This document shows positions 6,214-14,765 of a DNA stretch of 33,158 nt, piece by piece. Below the pieces are notes generated by a model. It was not told the origin of the DNA, did not search any database, and saw only the letters and a program-made list of their open reading frames with translations. How positions within the stretch are numbered: position 1 is the stretch's first letter; each line of letters opens with the position of its first letter. Position numbers and translations under genes: made by a program. The stretch comes from a virus: positions 1 through 33,158 of IMG/VR virus record IMGVR_UViG_3300028197_000079; one strand, written 5' to 3'.

Positions 6214-8532
6214 ATGGAACAATTAACAAAATATCTTACTGAACAAATTTTATTAGAAGAAACTAATATTAAAACCATAGTTGCAATCTATCCAGGTAGG
6301 TTTCAGCCAATGGGCGCACATCATGCAAAAACGTATAAGTTTCTAAAATCAAAATTTAAGGATGCTTATGTTGCAACAAGTGGAAAGGTTGACCTTCCAA
6401 AATCACCATTCTCATTTGCAGAAAAGAAAAAGATTATTAAGTCACACGGAATATCAAAAGTGGTACAAGTGAAAAGCCCATATAAAGCAGAAGAAATACT
6501 AAAAAAATATGACCCTAAAACTACAGCAGCAGTATTTATGTTTGGCAAAAAAGATGCTGGAAGACTTAAGGGTAAGTTTTTTAGACCATGGAAAGGTACA
6601 GCAGAAGTTGGATACAAAGAAGGTGCATACATAATAGAAGCCCCACATGTAAGCATGAATGTACCAGGATATGGTGAAATGAGTGGTACTGCAATTAGAA
6701 AGGCCTTAGGTGATAAAGACTTAGATAAAAAAGAAAAGACAAAGGTATTTAAAGGAATATTCGGTCATACTAAAAACTATAACCTGATTGTAAGCAAACT
6801 AGAAAGGCTTAATGAATCTATTATAGAATTCTGTAAAAATATAAACTTTTCGGATATAATTATGGAATCCAGTGCAACTGGAATAGATGGTGGTGATGTT
6901 GATGATGGACCTCCAACATACTTTATTACTCCTGCAGGTTATGAAAATCAAGGAAAAAACTTTGCAGAAATGGTTGGATATGAAGTAATTGATTATATTA
7001 TTGGAGACGATTCAAATATATTACAACTAGCAAAAGATTCTGCCACTGCAGATTACAATCACGGTGTAACTTATTTTCCAGCTGGTGTTGCTGGAGCTGA
7101 TACAAGTACAAATCCACAAAACTATAAAGATTCAAAGGCCTATTCAAAATGGAAGTCTAGAATAAAGCAAATCGCACAAGTCGCAGGTATGAAATTTATA
7201 GACTTTATGGGAGCAGAAGAATCTAAAGATCTAAAAAATTTAAGTGGAGATACAATTAAAGAACCTATGGAATACGAAAAAGAACCTACAAATATAGCAG
7301 AAGACTTAAGCAAGTGGCTAACAAACCAGATACTATTAGTAGAAGGTGGAGCTTATGGCCATATGTCACACCCATTTGATGATAAAGGATTAACATTTGG
7401 AGACTTTAAAAGTATTATTCAATTGTCTTTACAAGGCAATCTAGATCTAGAACAGGCTGCAACAGAAAAAACAGATGGCCAAAACCTGTTTGTAAGTTGG
7501 AATGGCAAAATGCTAGCCGCAAGAAATACTGGAGACCTTAAGCGAGGTGGAATGGACTATAAAGCTGTTGCTGCAAAATTCAAAGGCAGAGGAAATATAG
7601 AAAAAGCATTTACCTTTGCCATGAAAGACTTAGCTAAAGCAATTGGAAGTCTTAATCCTAAACAACAAGATAAAATATTCAATAACGGTAATAATTGGGT
7701 AAATATGGAAATAATGTTTCCAGCATCTGCAAACGTTGTTACCTATGACGCACCATATCTTCAGTTCCATAATGTATTACAATACAAAGATGGCAAAGCA
7801 ATTGGAGCAGTCAAAGATGGAGCAAGAATACTTGCAGGAATGATATCACAAGTTAATCAAAAGGTACAAAAAAACTTTTCAATAATAGGTCCTAAAGTTC
7901 TTAAAATGAATCCACACCAAGACTACTCAGCTAAAAAACCTTATTTTACTAGCAAGCTAAATAAGCTAATGAGCAAGTATAATATGAAAGACTCTTCGAC
8001 ATTTGCCGAATATCATCAAGCATGGTGGGAAGATTTTGTAGATAAGAATATAAAAAGCATAGATAATAAAACTAAAATGGGACTAGTTAAAAGATGGGCA
8101 TTTTTTGACAAAGCATTTAGGTTAAATAAGAAAACAATTGCAGACGAAAAAATTCTAGCAAAAGCTATTGAAATCGACAAACAGAAGCATGAAGCTCAAG
8201 TAAAGAAAAACATGTTGCCATTTGAGCTTTTATTTTTTGAATTAGGTGCCGAAGTACTTAAAAATGTAGAAGGATTCTTGGCAGCAAATCCAGATAAAGC
8301 TATACAAAACATGCGAAAACAAGTTGCAAAAGCAATTAGTGATGTTAGAAAAGGTGGAGACCTTAAAAAGTTAAATAGAATGACTCAACAACTTAACAAA
8401 ATATCTGCAATTGGCGGTTTTAAGAAAATAGTACCTAGTGAAGGTCTAGTTTTCATATACAAAGGCAAGACATACAAGCTAACAGGAGCATTTGCACCTG
8501 TAAACCAAATTGCTGGTATGATGACGTTTTAA
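6214..8532 (+). CDS. Multidomain nucleotidyltransferase / KTDG ligase-like protein, 772 aa
   Basis: Domain 1 (~20-200) is a HIGH-superfamily nucleotidyltransferase with PGRFQPMGAHH (27-37) in place of the usual GRFxPxHxGH and SGTAIRKAL (157-165). Such domains make NMN/nicotinate adenylyl or cytidylyl transfers; the substrate here is unknown. A middle segment (~219-365) with DDGPPTYF and YFPAGVAGADT has no family I can name. The C-terminal part (~378-772) has covalent nucleotidyltransferase (ligase/capping) signatures: EKTDG with candidate lysine K419, AARN (R437), NMEIMFP (E499), EGLVF (E743) and YKLTG (K755). Amphipathic peptides ending in LLE/IME/LVE precede each part, notably LLVE-GGAYGHM at 374-384, resembling T4 prohead-protease sites. 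Start: no in-frame ATG precedes the catalytic motif other than 6214; there is no Shine-Dalgarno sequence. The roles of the domains are inferred, not shown. Confidence 0.75.
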   Translation: MEQLTKYLTEQILLEETNIKTIVAIYPGRFQPMGAHHAKTYKFLKSKFKDAYVATSGKVDLPKSPFSFAEKKKIIKSHGISKVVQVKSPYKAEEILKKYDPKTTAAVFMFGKKDAGRLKGKFFRPWKGTAEVGYKEGAYIIEAPHVSMNVPGYGEMSGTAIRKALGDKDLDKKEKTKVFKGIFGHTKNYNLIVSKLERLNESIIEFCKNINFSDIIMESSATGIDGGDVDDGPPTYFITPAGYENQGKNFAEMVGYEVIDYIIGDDSNILQLAKDSATADYNHGVTYFPAGVAGADTSTNPQNYKDSKAYSKWKSRIKQIAQVAGMKFIDFMGAEESKDLKNLSGDTIKEPMEYEKEPTNIAEDLSKWLTNQILLVEGGAYGHMSHPFDDKGLTFGDFKSIIQLSLQGNLDLEQAATEKTDGQNLFVSWNGKMLAARNTGDLKRGGMDYKAVAAKFKGRGNIEKAFTFAMKDLAKAIGSLNPKQQDKIFNNGNNWVNMEIMFPASANVVTYDAPYLQFHNVLQYKDGKAIGAVKDGARILAGMISQVNQKVQKNFSIIGPKVLKMNPHQDYSAKKPYFTSKLNKLMSKYNMKDSSTFAEYHQAWWEDFVDKNIKSIDNKTKMGLVKRWAFFDKAFRLNKKTIADEKILAKAIEIDKQKHEAQVKKNMLPFELLFFELGAEVLKNVEGFLAANPDKAIQNMRKQVAKAISDVRKGGDLKKLNRMTQQLNKISAIGGFKKIVPSEGLVFIYKGKTYKLTGAFAPVNQIAGMMTF

Positions 8533-8544
8533 AAGAGAAAGGTT

Positions 8545-9102
8545 ATGAAAAAAGGAATTAGCGACGCAAAGGTTGCAAGAATGAGGAATATAGTTAATAA
8601 AGACTATACAAAATCTGTAAATACTCAAGTAGGATATAAAGCCTCAGACAGAAAAGTTGAAGGAGACGTTTGGGAAGAATCAGGAAAGACTTGGACTATT
8701 AAGAATGGAATAAAACAAAATGTTTCTAAGATGCAATCTGTTCGAGATTTTGTAAAAATGCCATTAACTTGCCCGCATTGTAAAAATATAATGAAGGGTC
8801 AGTTTGATAAGTATCATTGGAAAGTTGACAAAAAATGTTTAAGTTGTTTTACTGAAGAGCAAAAACAATCTAGAGCCTTTGGAACATATGAAGACAAACA
8901 GAAAGAACTATTTAAGAAATCGAAAATATCAGAAATAAACGACATTACAGAAGAATTTGATGAATGGTTGGATAATTCACAAACGTTTGTAACAGAATTA
9001 GGAGAAGTTGAAGATTGGTCAGGCGGATTAAATAAGTCAGAACTAAAGGCAAAGTTTAAGAAAGAGCTTTTAGATTGGAAAAAACATTTAAACGAGATGT
9101 GA
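8545..9102 (+). CDS. Zinc-knuckle hypothetical protein, 185 aa
   Basis: A CPHC (C76, C79) and CLSC (C98, C101) pair gives a CxxC-18-CxxC knuckle likely to bind zinc. The N-terminal half contains EGDVWEESGKTWTIKNGIKQ, a segment I associate with conserved hypothetical proteins of marine T4-like phages. The C-terminus is acidic and helical. AGAGAAAGG ten bases upstream is a reasonable ribosome site. It follows the multidomain protein by 12 bases, in the same transcript. It could bind nucleic acid or act as a structural adaptor; the function is unknown. Confidence 0.65.
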   Translation: MKKGISDAKVARMRNIVNKDYTKSVNTQVGYKASDRKVEGDVWEESGKTWTIKNGIKQNVSKMQSVRDFVKMPLTCPHCKNIMKGQFDKYHWKVDKKCLSCFTEEQKQSRAFGTYEDKQKELFKKSKISEINDITEEFDEWLDNSQTFVTELGEVEDWSGGLNKSELKAKFKKELLDWKKHLNEM

Positions 9103-9108
9103 TTAAAG

Positions 9109-9137
9109 CCTATATCTTTATATTTATATGATATAGG
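9109..9137 (+). repeat. 8-bp inverted repeat flanking a late-box motif
   Basis: CCTATATC (9109-9116) and GATATAGG (9130-9137) are perfect inverted repeats enclosing TTTATATTTATAT. The arrangement could form a hairpin in RNA or mark a palindromic protein-binding site around the promoter. Confidence 0.6.
9121..9128 (+). promoter_or_regulatory. Late-box-like motif TATTTATA before lysis segment
   Basis: Exact core, 33 bases before the ATG at 9162, located in the loop of the inverted repeat 9109-9137. Confidence 0.5.
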
Positions 9138-9161
9138 TCCACAAATAGGAAAAAAAAAGAT

Positions 9162-9416
9162 ATGGCAAGATTAACTAACGAACACCTGCATAGTGATATA
9201 AAACTTGTAAAACAAGAGGTTGAGTATATTAAGGACAACCAGGAAAAAATGCAAGCAGACTTAACAATGATTAAGAAGACTTTATTAGGTCCTGATGATG
9301 GCACAATAGCAAGGGTAAATAAGAATACCGCGTTTAGAAATGCAACAAGAAAAGTTATATGGTCTATTTGGATTGCATTAATCGGTATAATTGGTAAAAT
9401 AGTATTTTGGGATTAA
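9162..9416 (+). CDS. Small coiled-coil membrane protein, possible lysis accessory, 84 aa
   Basis: Residues ~5-42 form an amphipathic helix (KLVKQEVEYIKDNQEKMQ), followed by one C-terminal membrane segment (~64-83, KVIWSIWIALIGIIGKIVFW). This coiled-coil-plus-tail-anchor layout is like small XhlA-type and other phage lysis accessory proteins, and a holin lies about 600 bases downstream. The name is not certain; it could also be a membrane-anchored infection factor. AGGAAAA upstream is a plausible ribosome site, and the stop is one base before the next ATG. Confidence 0.6.
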   Translation: MARLTNEHLHSDIKLVKQEVEYIKDNQEKMQADLTMIKKTLLGPDDGTIARVNKNTAFRNATRKVIWSIWIALIGIIGKIVFWD

Positions 9417-9417
9417 C

Positions 9418-9990
9418 ATGAAAAAAGAAAGATTATCGGAAATAATTAGTGAAGAAGTTCTAAAAATGTTAGAAGTATCTATGACTCGTAGATTCATGAA
9501 GGCTGCAGAAGACTTACAAAAAATACAACTTGCTCAGCAACAATTAAGAAAAAAGTTCGTTGCAGAAAAAGATGCAAAAAAGAAAGAAAAACTTAAACAA
9601 GATATAATTAAGATGCATAAAGTAGTTCAGAAGGCAGAATCAGATTTTAATTCGGCTATAAAGGCTGAACCAATTGACTTAGATGAAGCTATATTGAATG
9701 AAGATGTATTTAAGTCATTTTTAGGTGATGACCCATCATTTAAGATGTATACTGCTCACAATACAGAAAAAAGAAAATCAGTTCAAGCAAGAAAAACAGA
9801 CAAGGTTTGGGATGACGGAGTGCCAGTTCTTAAATATATTGCAAGAGCTTCTAAAAAACCTTCACCTTTACCAAGTGGTAAATTTAAGATTATAGAAGAT
9901 AATAAATATGGTTGGTGGTATTATCAAGTTGGTAGAACCTGGTATGGAATACAACAAAAAGATTACGGTACACCTCCATTCGAATATTAA
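9418..9990 (+). CDS. Hypothetical protein, 190 aa, coiled coil plus compact C-terminus
   Basis: Begins MKKERLSEIISEEVLKMLE, similar in style to the short helical LxE-ending leaders of other proteins in this window. Residues ~25-95 are a highly charged coiled coil (LQKIQLAQQQLRKKF, KKKEKLKQDIIKM). The last ~70 residues (WDDGVPVLKYIARA, GKFKIIEDNKYGWWYYQVGRTWYGI) are aromatic-rich and look like a small beta-barrel, possibly SH3-like. It lies between a small membrane protein and the holin. A cell-wall or virion role is possible; no catalytic residues were recognised. Confidence 0.6.
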   Translation: MKKERLSEIISEEVLKMLEVSMTRRFMKAAEDLQKIQLAQQQLRKKFVAEKDAKKKEKLKQDIIKMHKVVQKAESDFNSAIKAEPIDLDEAILNEDVFKSFLGDDPSFKMYTAHNTEKRKSVQARKTDKVWDDGVPVLKYIARASKKPSPLPSGKFKIIEDNKYGWWYYQVGRTWYGIQQKDYGTPPFEY

Positions 9991-10006
9991 ATAAGGAGAA
10001 AAAGTT

Positions 10007-10402
10007 ATGAGTATATTAACAAACCTGTTTTCAGGAGGAGCAGCTGACTTAGTCAAAGGAGTCGGAGGAGTTATAGATAATTTACATACAAGTAAAGAAG
10101 AAAAACTTGAAGCTGAAAATAAAATAAAACAACTTGTTGCAAACTACGAAGTAGAAATGGAAAAACAAATATCTGACAGATGGAAAGCAGATATGAATTC
10201 CGATTCTTGGTTAAGTAAAAATGTTAGACCATTGGTACTTATATTCTTAGTTGTATGTACAGTGCTTATGATATTCATCGATGCAGGAACAATACATTTT
10301 GTAGTTGAGGATAAATGGACTGATTTATTACAATTAGTTCTTATTACTGTTATAGGTGCATATTTCGGCGGTCGTACAATGGAAAAAAGAAAGAAATCGT
10401 AA
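10007..10402 (+). CDS. Holin, 3TM-holin-like, 131 aa
   Basis: The N-terminal amphipathic region (MSILTNLFSGGAADLVKGVGG) and a charged helical stretch are followed by two clear membrane segments (~73-93, VRPLVLIFLVVCTVLMIFIDAG; ~105-122, WTDLLQLVLITVIGAYFGGR) and a basic tail. RPL..., WTDLLQ and YFGGRTMEK fit the GTA/3TM holin family, which permeabilises the inner membrane at lysis. AAGGAG at 9992-9997 supports this start. No endolysin gene is visible in the window. Confidence 0.75.
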   Translation: MSILTNLFSGGAADLVKGVGGVIDNLHTSKEEKLEAENKIKQLVANYEVEMEKQISDRWKADMNSDSWLSKNVRPLVLIFLVVCTVLMIFIDAGTIHFVVEDKWTDLLQLVLITVIGAYFGGRTMEKRKKS

Positions 10403-10431
10403 CCAACTAGGTTTTTGTAAAGATAAATATA

Positions 10432-10439
10432 TATTTATA
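10432..10439 (+). promoter_or_regulatory. Late-box-like motif TATTTATA abutting the terminase start
   Basis: Exact core within a long TATA tract (10425-10445). Only three bases separate it from the ATG at 10443, too close for a conventional leader, so either transcription arrives from upstream or the mRNA is effectively leaderless. Confidence 0.45.
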
Positions 10440-10442
10440 TAT

Positions 10443-12023
10443 ATGAGACAAAAACAATCTCTTAAGCAAATAATTAAGACAGAATATACAAGATGCGCTG
10501 GAGATCCAGTGTATTTTATGAAAAAATACTGTCAAATCCAACACCCTACTCGGGGTAGAATACCCTTTCATCTTTATCCGTTTCAAGAAAAAAGCCTAGA
10601 CAGTTTATCAGATTTTGACTACAATATTATATTGAAGTCTAGACAATTAGGCATATCAACACTTTCAGCAGGATATTCACTATGGCTTATGCTATTTCAA
10701 GAGGATAAAAATGTTCTTGTAATTGCAACAAAACAAGAAGTTGCAAAAAACCTTGTTACAAAGGTTAGAGAGATGCATAATTATTTGCCAAGTTGGTTAA
10801 AAGGTACAACTACTGAAGATAATAAACTTTCATTAAGATTCAGAAATGGTTCACAAATTAAAGCAGTATCTAGTTCTGGAGACGCAGGTAGATCTGAAGC
10901 TCTTTCACTATTGGTAATAGATGAAGCAGCATTTATTGATAAGATTGACGAAATATGGGCATCAGCACAGCAAACGTTAGCAACTGGTGGTAAAGCAATT
11001 ATTCTTTCTACACCAAATGGAACAGGTAACTTCTTTCACAAAACATGGGTAGCAGCTGAAGAGAGTAGAAATAAATTTAATACTATTAGACTACATTGGA
11101 AAATGCATCCAGATAGAGACCAACCATGGAGAGATGAACAAGAACAATTACTAGGTGCTAAAATGGCAGCTCAAGAATGTGATTGTGATTTTGTTTCATC
11201 TGGTAATACAGTAATTGATGGTATAACTGTACAATGGTATAAAGAAACTTATATGCAACCTCCTGTTGAAAAGAGAGGTCAAGGTGGAGAATATTGGGTA
11301 TGGGAATATCCAGATTATTCTAAAGATTATATGGTAGTTGCGGATGTAGCAAGAGGAGATGGAACAGATTATTCATCCTTTCATGTTATAGACATTGATA
11401 ATCTAACACAGGTTGCAGAATTTAAAGGACAACTAACTCCTAAAGATTTTGGAAACATGTTGGTAACAGTTGCAACAGAGTATAATGAAGCTTTGCTTGT
11501 AATAGAAAATGCCAGCGTAGGATTTGGTTCAATACAAAGTGCAATTGATAGAGAATATAAAAACTTATATTATACATATAAACAGGATGGAATAACAGAT
11601 GCAACCACCCAAATACAAAAAGGTTACGATTTAAAAGATAAAAGTCAAATGACTCCAGGTTTTACAACATCTAGTAAAACCAGGCCACTTTTAATTTCAA
11701 AACTTGATATTTATTTTAGAGAAAAAACGTTTATTGTTAGATCCACAAGGCTTTTAGACGAGCTTGCAGTCTTTATTTGGAAAGGACACAGAGCAGAAGC
11801 ACAAAGAGGATATAACGATGACTTAGTAATGGCATTGGCAATAGGTTTATGGGTAAGAGATACTGCCTTAAAACTTAGAAATGATGGCATACAACTGAGT
11901 AAAAATGCAATTGATTATATTGTAAAAACAGACGGAATGTATACTCAAAAAGACGTACACAAGGATTGGAAATTTGAAGACGGTTCAGACAACGGTGAAG
12001 ATTTGACATGGTTAATAAAATAG
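10443..12023 (+). CDS. 17: Terminase large subunit (gp17-like), 526 aa
   Basis: DNA-packaging motor. The ATPase half has KSRQLGIS (65-72, a deviant Walker A with the lysine at the first position), LLVIDEAAFI (Walker B, D160 E161) and the coupling motif STPNG (189-193). The nuclease half has VADVARGDGTDYSSF (D301), LLVIENASVGFG (E355) and YNDDLVMALAIGLW (D459/D460), matching the acidic triad of T4-type terminases. The length is somewhat below T4 gp17 (610 aa). I use ATG 10443: the longer GTG version would start inside the holin gene. There is no ribosome-binding site. The portal gene follows after ten bases. No small terminase (gp16) was recognised. Confidence 0.92.
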   Translation: MRQKQSLKQIIKTEYTRCAGDPVYFMKKYCQIQHPTRGRIPFHLYPFQEKSLDSLSDFDYNIILKSRQLGISTLSAGYSLWLMLFQEDKNVLVIATKQEVAKNLVTKVREMHNYLPSWLKGTTTEDNKLSLRFRNGSQIKAVSSSGDAGRSEALSLLVIDEAAFIDKIDEIWASAQQTLATGGKAIILSTPNGTGNFFHKTWVAAEESRNKFNTIRLHWKMHPDRDQPWRDEQEQLLGAKMAAQECDCDFVSSGNTVIDGITVQWYKETYMQPPVEKRGQGGEYWVWEYPDYSKDYMVVADVARGDGTDYSSFHVIDIDNLTQVAEFKGQLTPKDFGNMLVTVATEYNEALLVIENASVGFGSIQSAIDREYKNLYYTYKQDGITDATTQIQKGYDLKDKSQMTPGFTTSSKTRPLLISKLDIYFREKTFIVRSTRLLDELAVFIWKGHRAEAQRGYNDDLVMALAIGLWVRDTALKLRNDGIQLSKNAIDYIVKTDGMYTQKDVHKDWKFEDGSDNGEDLTWLIK

Positions 12024-12033
12024 GGAAAATACA

Positions 12034-13863
12034 ATGGCAGACAAGACATTATTCGGAAGATTAAAAAAATTAATTAGTAGGCAAGGAGTAGCTAGAAAAG
12101 TTGGAGATAATAAATTAAAGGTTATCGATCCAGCTAGAGCACAATCTGCAGGAAATCTAGAAACAAACGTTTTAATAGACAGGTATAATAGACTTCACTC
12201 TACCCCAGGAGGTTCTTCTATATACGATCCTAGTCAAGGGTTCAATCAACTTAGAAATGAGTTATTCAAGGATTATGAAGCTATGGACAATGACTCAATA
12301 ATTTCCGCAGCATTAGACGTTTATGCTGATGAATGTTCATTAAAAAATGAATTTGGAGATGTATTAGAAATAAAAAGTGGCAAAAAAGAAATTGAAGAGA
12401 TTCTCCATAACTTATTTTATGATATATTAAATGTTGAATTTAATTTATATCCATGGATTAGAATGATGGCAAAATATGGAGACTTTTATCTTCAACTACA
12501 TATTGTTGAAAAACTAGGTGTAACTGGATGTAATCCACTATCTCCTTACGCAATAACTAGACAGGAAGGAATAGATCCAGCTAGACCAGAAGCTGTAGAG
12601 TTTTTATATGATGAAACGTATGGAGGAGTAACTGGTGCATATGGAGGAAAAGCTAAACATAATCATAAAGTTTTTGAAAATTATGAAATTGCACATTTTA
12701 GACTATTACAGGATACAAACTTCTTACCATATGGAAAGTCTATGATAGAGCAACCTAGAAAAACTTGGAAACAATTAACACTTATGGAAGACGCTATGAT
12801 GATTCACAGAATTATGCGTGCACCACAAAAAAGAGCCTTTAAAATTGATATAGGTAATATACCACCAGCTGAAGTTGATACTTACATGCAAAAAGTAATC
12901 AACAAGATGAAAAAAGTACCATTTATGGACAAAAACACAGGTGAGTATAATATGAAATTCAATCTGCAAAATATGATTGAAGACTTTTATTTACCTGTAA
13001 GAGGTGGAAATTCAAATACTGCAATAGAAGATATTGGAGGATTGGAATGGACAGGTGTTGATGATATAGAATACTTAAGAAATAGAATGATGGCAGGACT
13101 AAGAGTACCAAAAGCATTTTTAGGTTATGATGAGAATGTTGAAGGTAAAGCAACCCTTGCTGCAGAAGATGTTAGATTCTCAAGAACTATAGAAAGATTG
13201 CAAAGAATATTTGTATCTGAATTAACAAAAATAGCAATCATACACTTATATACACAAGGATATAATGATGAAGACTTAGTAGACTTTAGCCTTCAGTTGA
13301 CCAATCCTTCTACAATAGCTGAACAAGAAAAATTAGATGTATTTGACAAAAAAGTATCTCTTGCAGATGCAATAAAATCTAATAAAATGCTTTCAGAAGA
13401 TTGGATATATGAAAATATTTGGAAAATGAGCAAAGACCAAGTTGATATTGAGAGAGATAAGGTTGTTGAAGACATTATTCAAGTATACAGGCAAGATATG
13501 ATTCAGCAAGAAGGTAAAGACCCTGCAAAGGGAGAAGACGAAATAGCTGAAAAAATAAAAAATAAGAATAAAGCAACACTTTCTGCGTCAGGAGATACAA
13601 GAAAAACAAGAGGCGGTGAAGATGATAGTGATGTTGGTCGACCTGAAGAAGATGTAGATTATGGAACTCAAAGAGCACCAAGAGGTAGAGATCCTTTAGG
13701 AGATGAAACCAAAAACAGAGACGTAAAGAATAGGGATAGACGCGTAAGGGTCAGCGCTAAAGAAGTAATTAAAAGTATGAATTTTGATGGTAAAGTTGCA
13801 CTAAATGAAAAATCTATGTTAGACGAGAATAACTTGTTATCAGAAGAGGACACAAAGGCGTAA
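12034..13863 (+). CDS. 20: Portal protein (gp20-like), 609 aa
   Basis: Dodecameric portal at the packaging vertex, inferred from T4-type motifs: YRTMD-like DYEAMDNDSIISAALDVYADECS, FYLQLHIVEKLGV, IAHFRLLQDTNFLPYGKSM, LTLMEDAMMIHRIMRAPQKRAFKIDIGNI, YLPVRGG, and DIEYLRNRMMAGLRVPKAFLGY with a following EGKATLAAEDVRFSRTIERLQ. These are hallmark portal segments. The protein is longer than T4 gp20 (524 aa); the extra C-terminal ~100 residues are acidic/basic low complexity (RKTRGGEDDSDVGRPEEDVD) and probably disordered. It lies directly downstream of the terminase in the same transcript. Confidence 0.93.
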   Translation: MADKTLFGRLKKLISRQGVARKVGDNKLKVIDPARAQSAGNLETNVLIDRYNRLHSTPGGSSIYDPSQGFNQLRNELFKDYEAMDNDSIISAALDVYADECSLKNEFGDVLEIKSGKKEIEEILHNLFYDILNVEFNLYPWIRMMAKYGDFYLQLHIVEKLGVTGCNPLSPYAITRQEGIDPARPEAVEFLYDETYGGVTGAYGGKAKHNHKVFENYEIAHFRLLQDTNFLPYGKSMIEQPRKTWKQLTLMEDAMMIHRIMRAPQKRAFKIDIGNIPPAEVDTYMQKVINKMKKVPFMDKNTGEYNMKFNLQNMIEDFYLPVRGGNSNTAIEDIGGLEWTGVDDIEYLRNRMMAGLRVPKAFLGYDENVEGKATLAAEDVRFSRTIERLQRIFVSELTKIAIIHLYTQGYNDEDLVDFSLQLTNPSTIAEQEKLDVFDKKVSLADAIKSNKMLSEDWIYENIWKMSKDQVDIERDKVVEDIIQVYRQDMIQQEGKDPAKGEDEIAEKIKNKNKATLSASGDTRKTRGGEDDSDVGRPEEDVDYGTQRAPRGRDPLGDETKNRDVKNRDRRVRVSAKEVIKSMNFDGKVALNEKSMLDENNLLSEEDTKA

Positions 13864-13870
13864 TCGTATA

Positions 13871-13878
13871 TATTTATA
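13871..13878 (+). promoter_or_regulatory. Late-box-like motif TATTTATA before 13908 gene
   Basis: Exact core in TATATATTTATATAAG, directly after the portal stop and 29 bases before the ATG at 13908. Confidence 0.5.
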
Positions 13879-13907
13879 TAAGAGACAAGAAAGTACAAGG
13901 GCATACT

Positions 13908-14765
13908 ATGGCTAAACATTCGAAGGTAAAAAATACAGGTATATTGTTTGAGTTATTGGTTAGACAAATCACAACCGATACATTAAACGGGACTGATAAG
14001 TCGCCAGCAATAGCGATTATAAAGGAGTATTTTGGTAAGAGCACAACTCTTAAGACTGAACTACACTTATATCAAACCTTATTAAAGGAAAAACACGATA
14101 CTGAACACAGAGCAGAGAAGCTTGTAGACTTAGTTCTTAAAGAACGAGCAAAATTAAGCTTAACTGTTCTAAGAAGGGAAAAATATAACTTAATCAAAGA
14201 AATAAAACAGAATTACAATGTAGAAGAATTCTTTAAGGCAAAGATAGGAAAGTATAAGCAAAATGCTTCTATCTATACACTGTTTGAATCTTTAAGTTCT
14301 AAAGGATATTCTAATCCTAAAATAACTCTTCAATCTAGAGCCAATATAGTAGAACATGTTTGCAAAAACATTAAAGATTCTTCTCATGTTGATAGAGTTG
14401 TTGAAGCATTTAGAGAAGAAGATAAAGATTTACGACTATTAGCATATAAAGTTTTAGTAGACAAGTTTAATAGTAAATACAGTAAGCTTTCTGAATCGCA
14501 GTCCATTATTCTTAGAGAATATATTAACAATATTTCTAATACTGAAAGCCTAAGAGGAAAATTACAAAAAGTAGTAGCAGAACATTTAAAGACTTTACAA
14601 AAACACTTGAAAAGCGTTGATGATGCTGTTGTAAGAATAAAACTTAAGGAAGTTGCAAAACAATTAAAGACTTCTGTTCTCAATAAGAGAAAAATTGACG
14701 AAAAGAAAATATTAAATGTGTTAAGATTATCCGAACTAGTAGAGGAAGTTAAGAATGTCAAATAA
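13908..14765 (+). CDS. Helical prohead-region protein, 285 aa, unknown
   Basis: Begins MAKHSKVKNTGILFELLVRQITTDTLNG and is helical and highly charged throughout (about one residue in four is Lys), with no cysteine-rich, membrane or enzymatic motif. In T4 the genes between portal and protease encode core proteins gp67 and gp68, so a prohead-core role fits the position, but similarity is not evident. It overlaps the next gene by 11 bases, implying coupled translation. Name left open. Confidence 0.7.
   Translation: MAKHSKVKNTGILFELLVRQITTDTLNGTDKSPAIAIIKEYFGKSTTLKTELHLYQTLLKEKHDTEHRAEKLVDLVLKERAKLSLTVLRREKYNLIKEIKQNYNVEEFFKAKIGKYKQNASIYTLFESLSSKGYSNPKITLQSRANIVEHVCKNIKDSSHVDRVVEAFREEDKDLRLLAYKVLVDKFNSKYSKLSESQSIILREYINNISNTESLRGKLQKVVAEHLKTLQKHLKSVDDAVVRIKLKEVAKQLKTSVLNKRKIDEKKILNVLRLSELVEEVKNVK

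Noticed and set aside
10356-10442. Longer terminase with a GTG start at 10356
   Set aside because: It would begin inside the holin gene and translate the AT box; ATG 10443 gives a normal terminase N-terminus.
9990-10443. Small terminase (gp16) gene before gp17
   Set aside because: The product encoded here is clearly a membrane holin, and no other frame in this gap looks like a small terminase.
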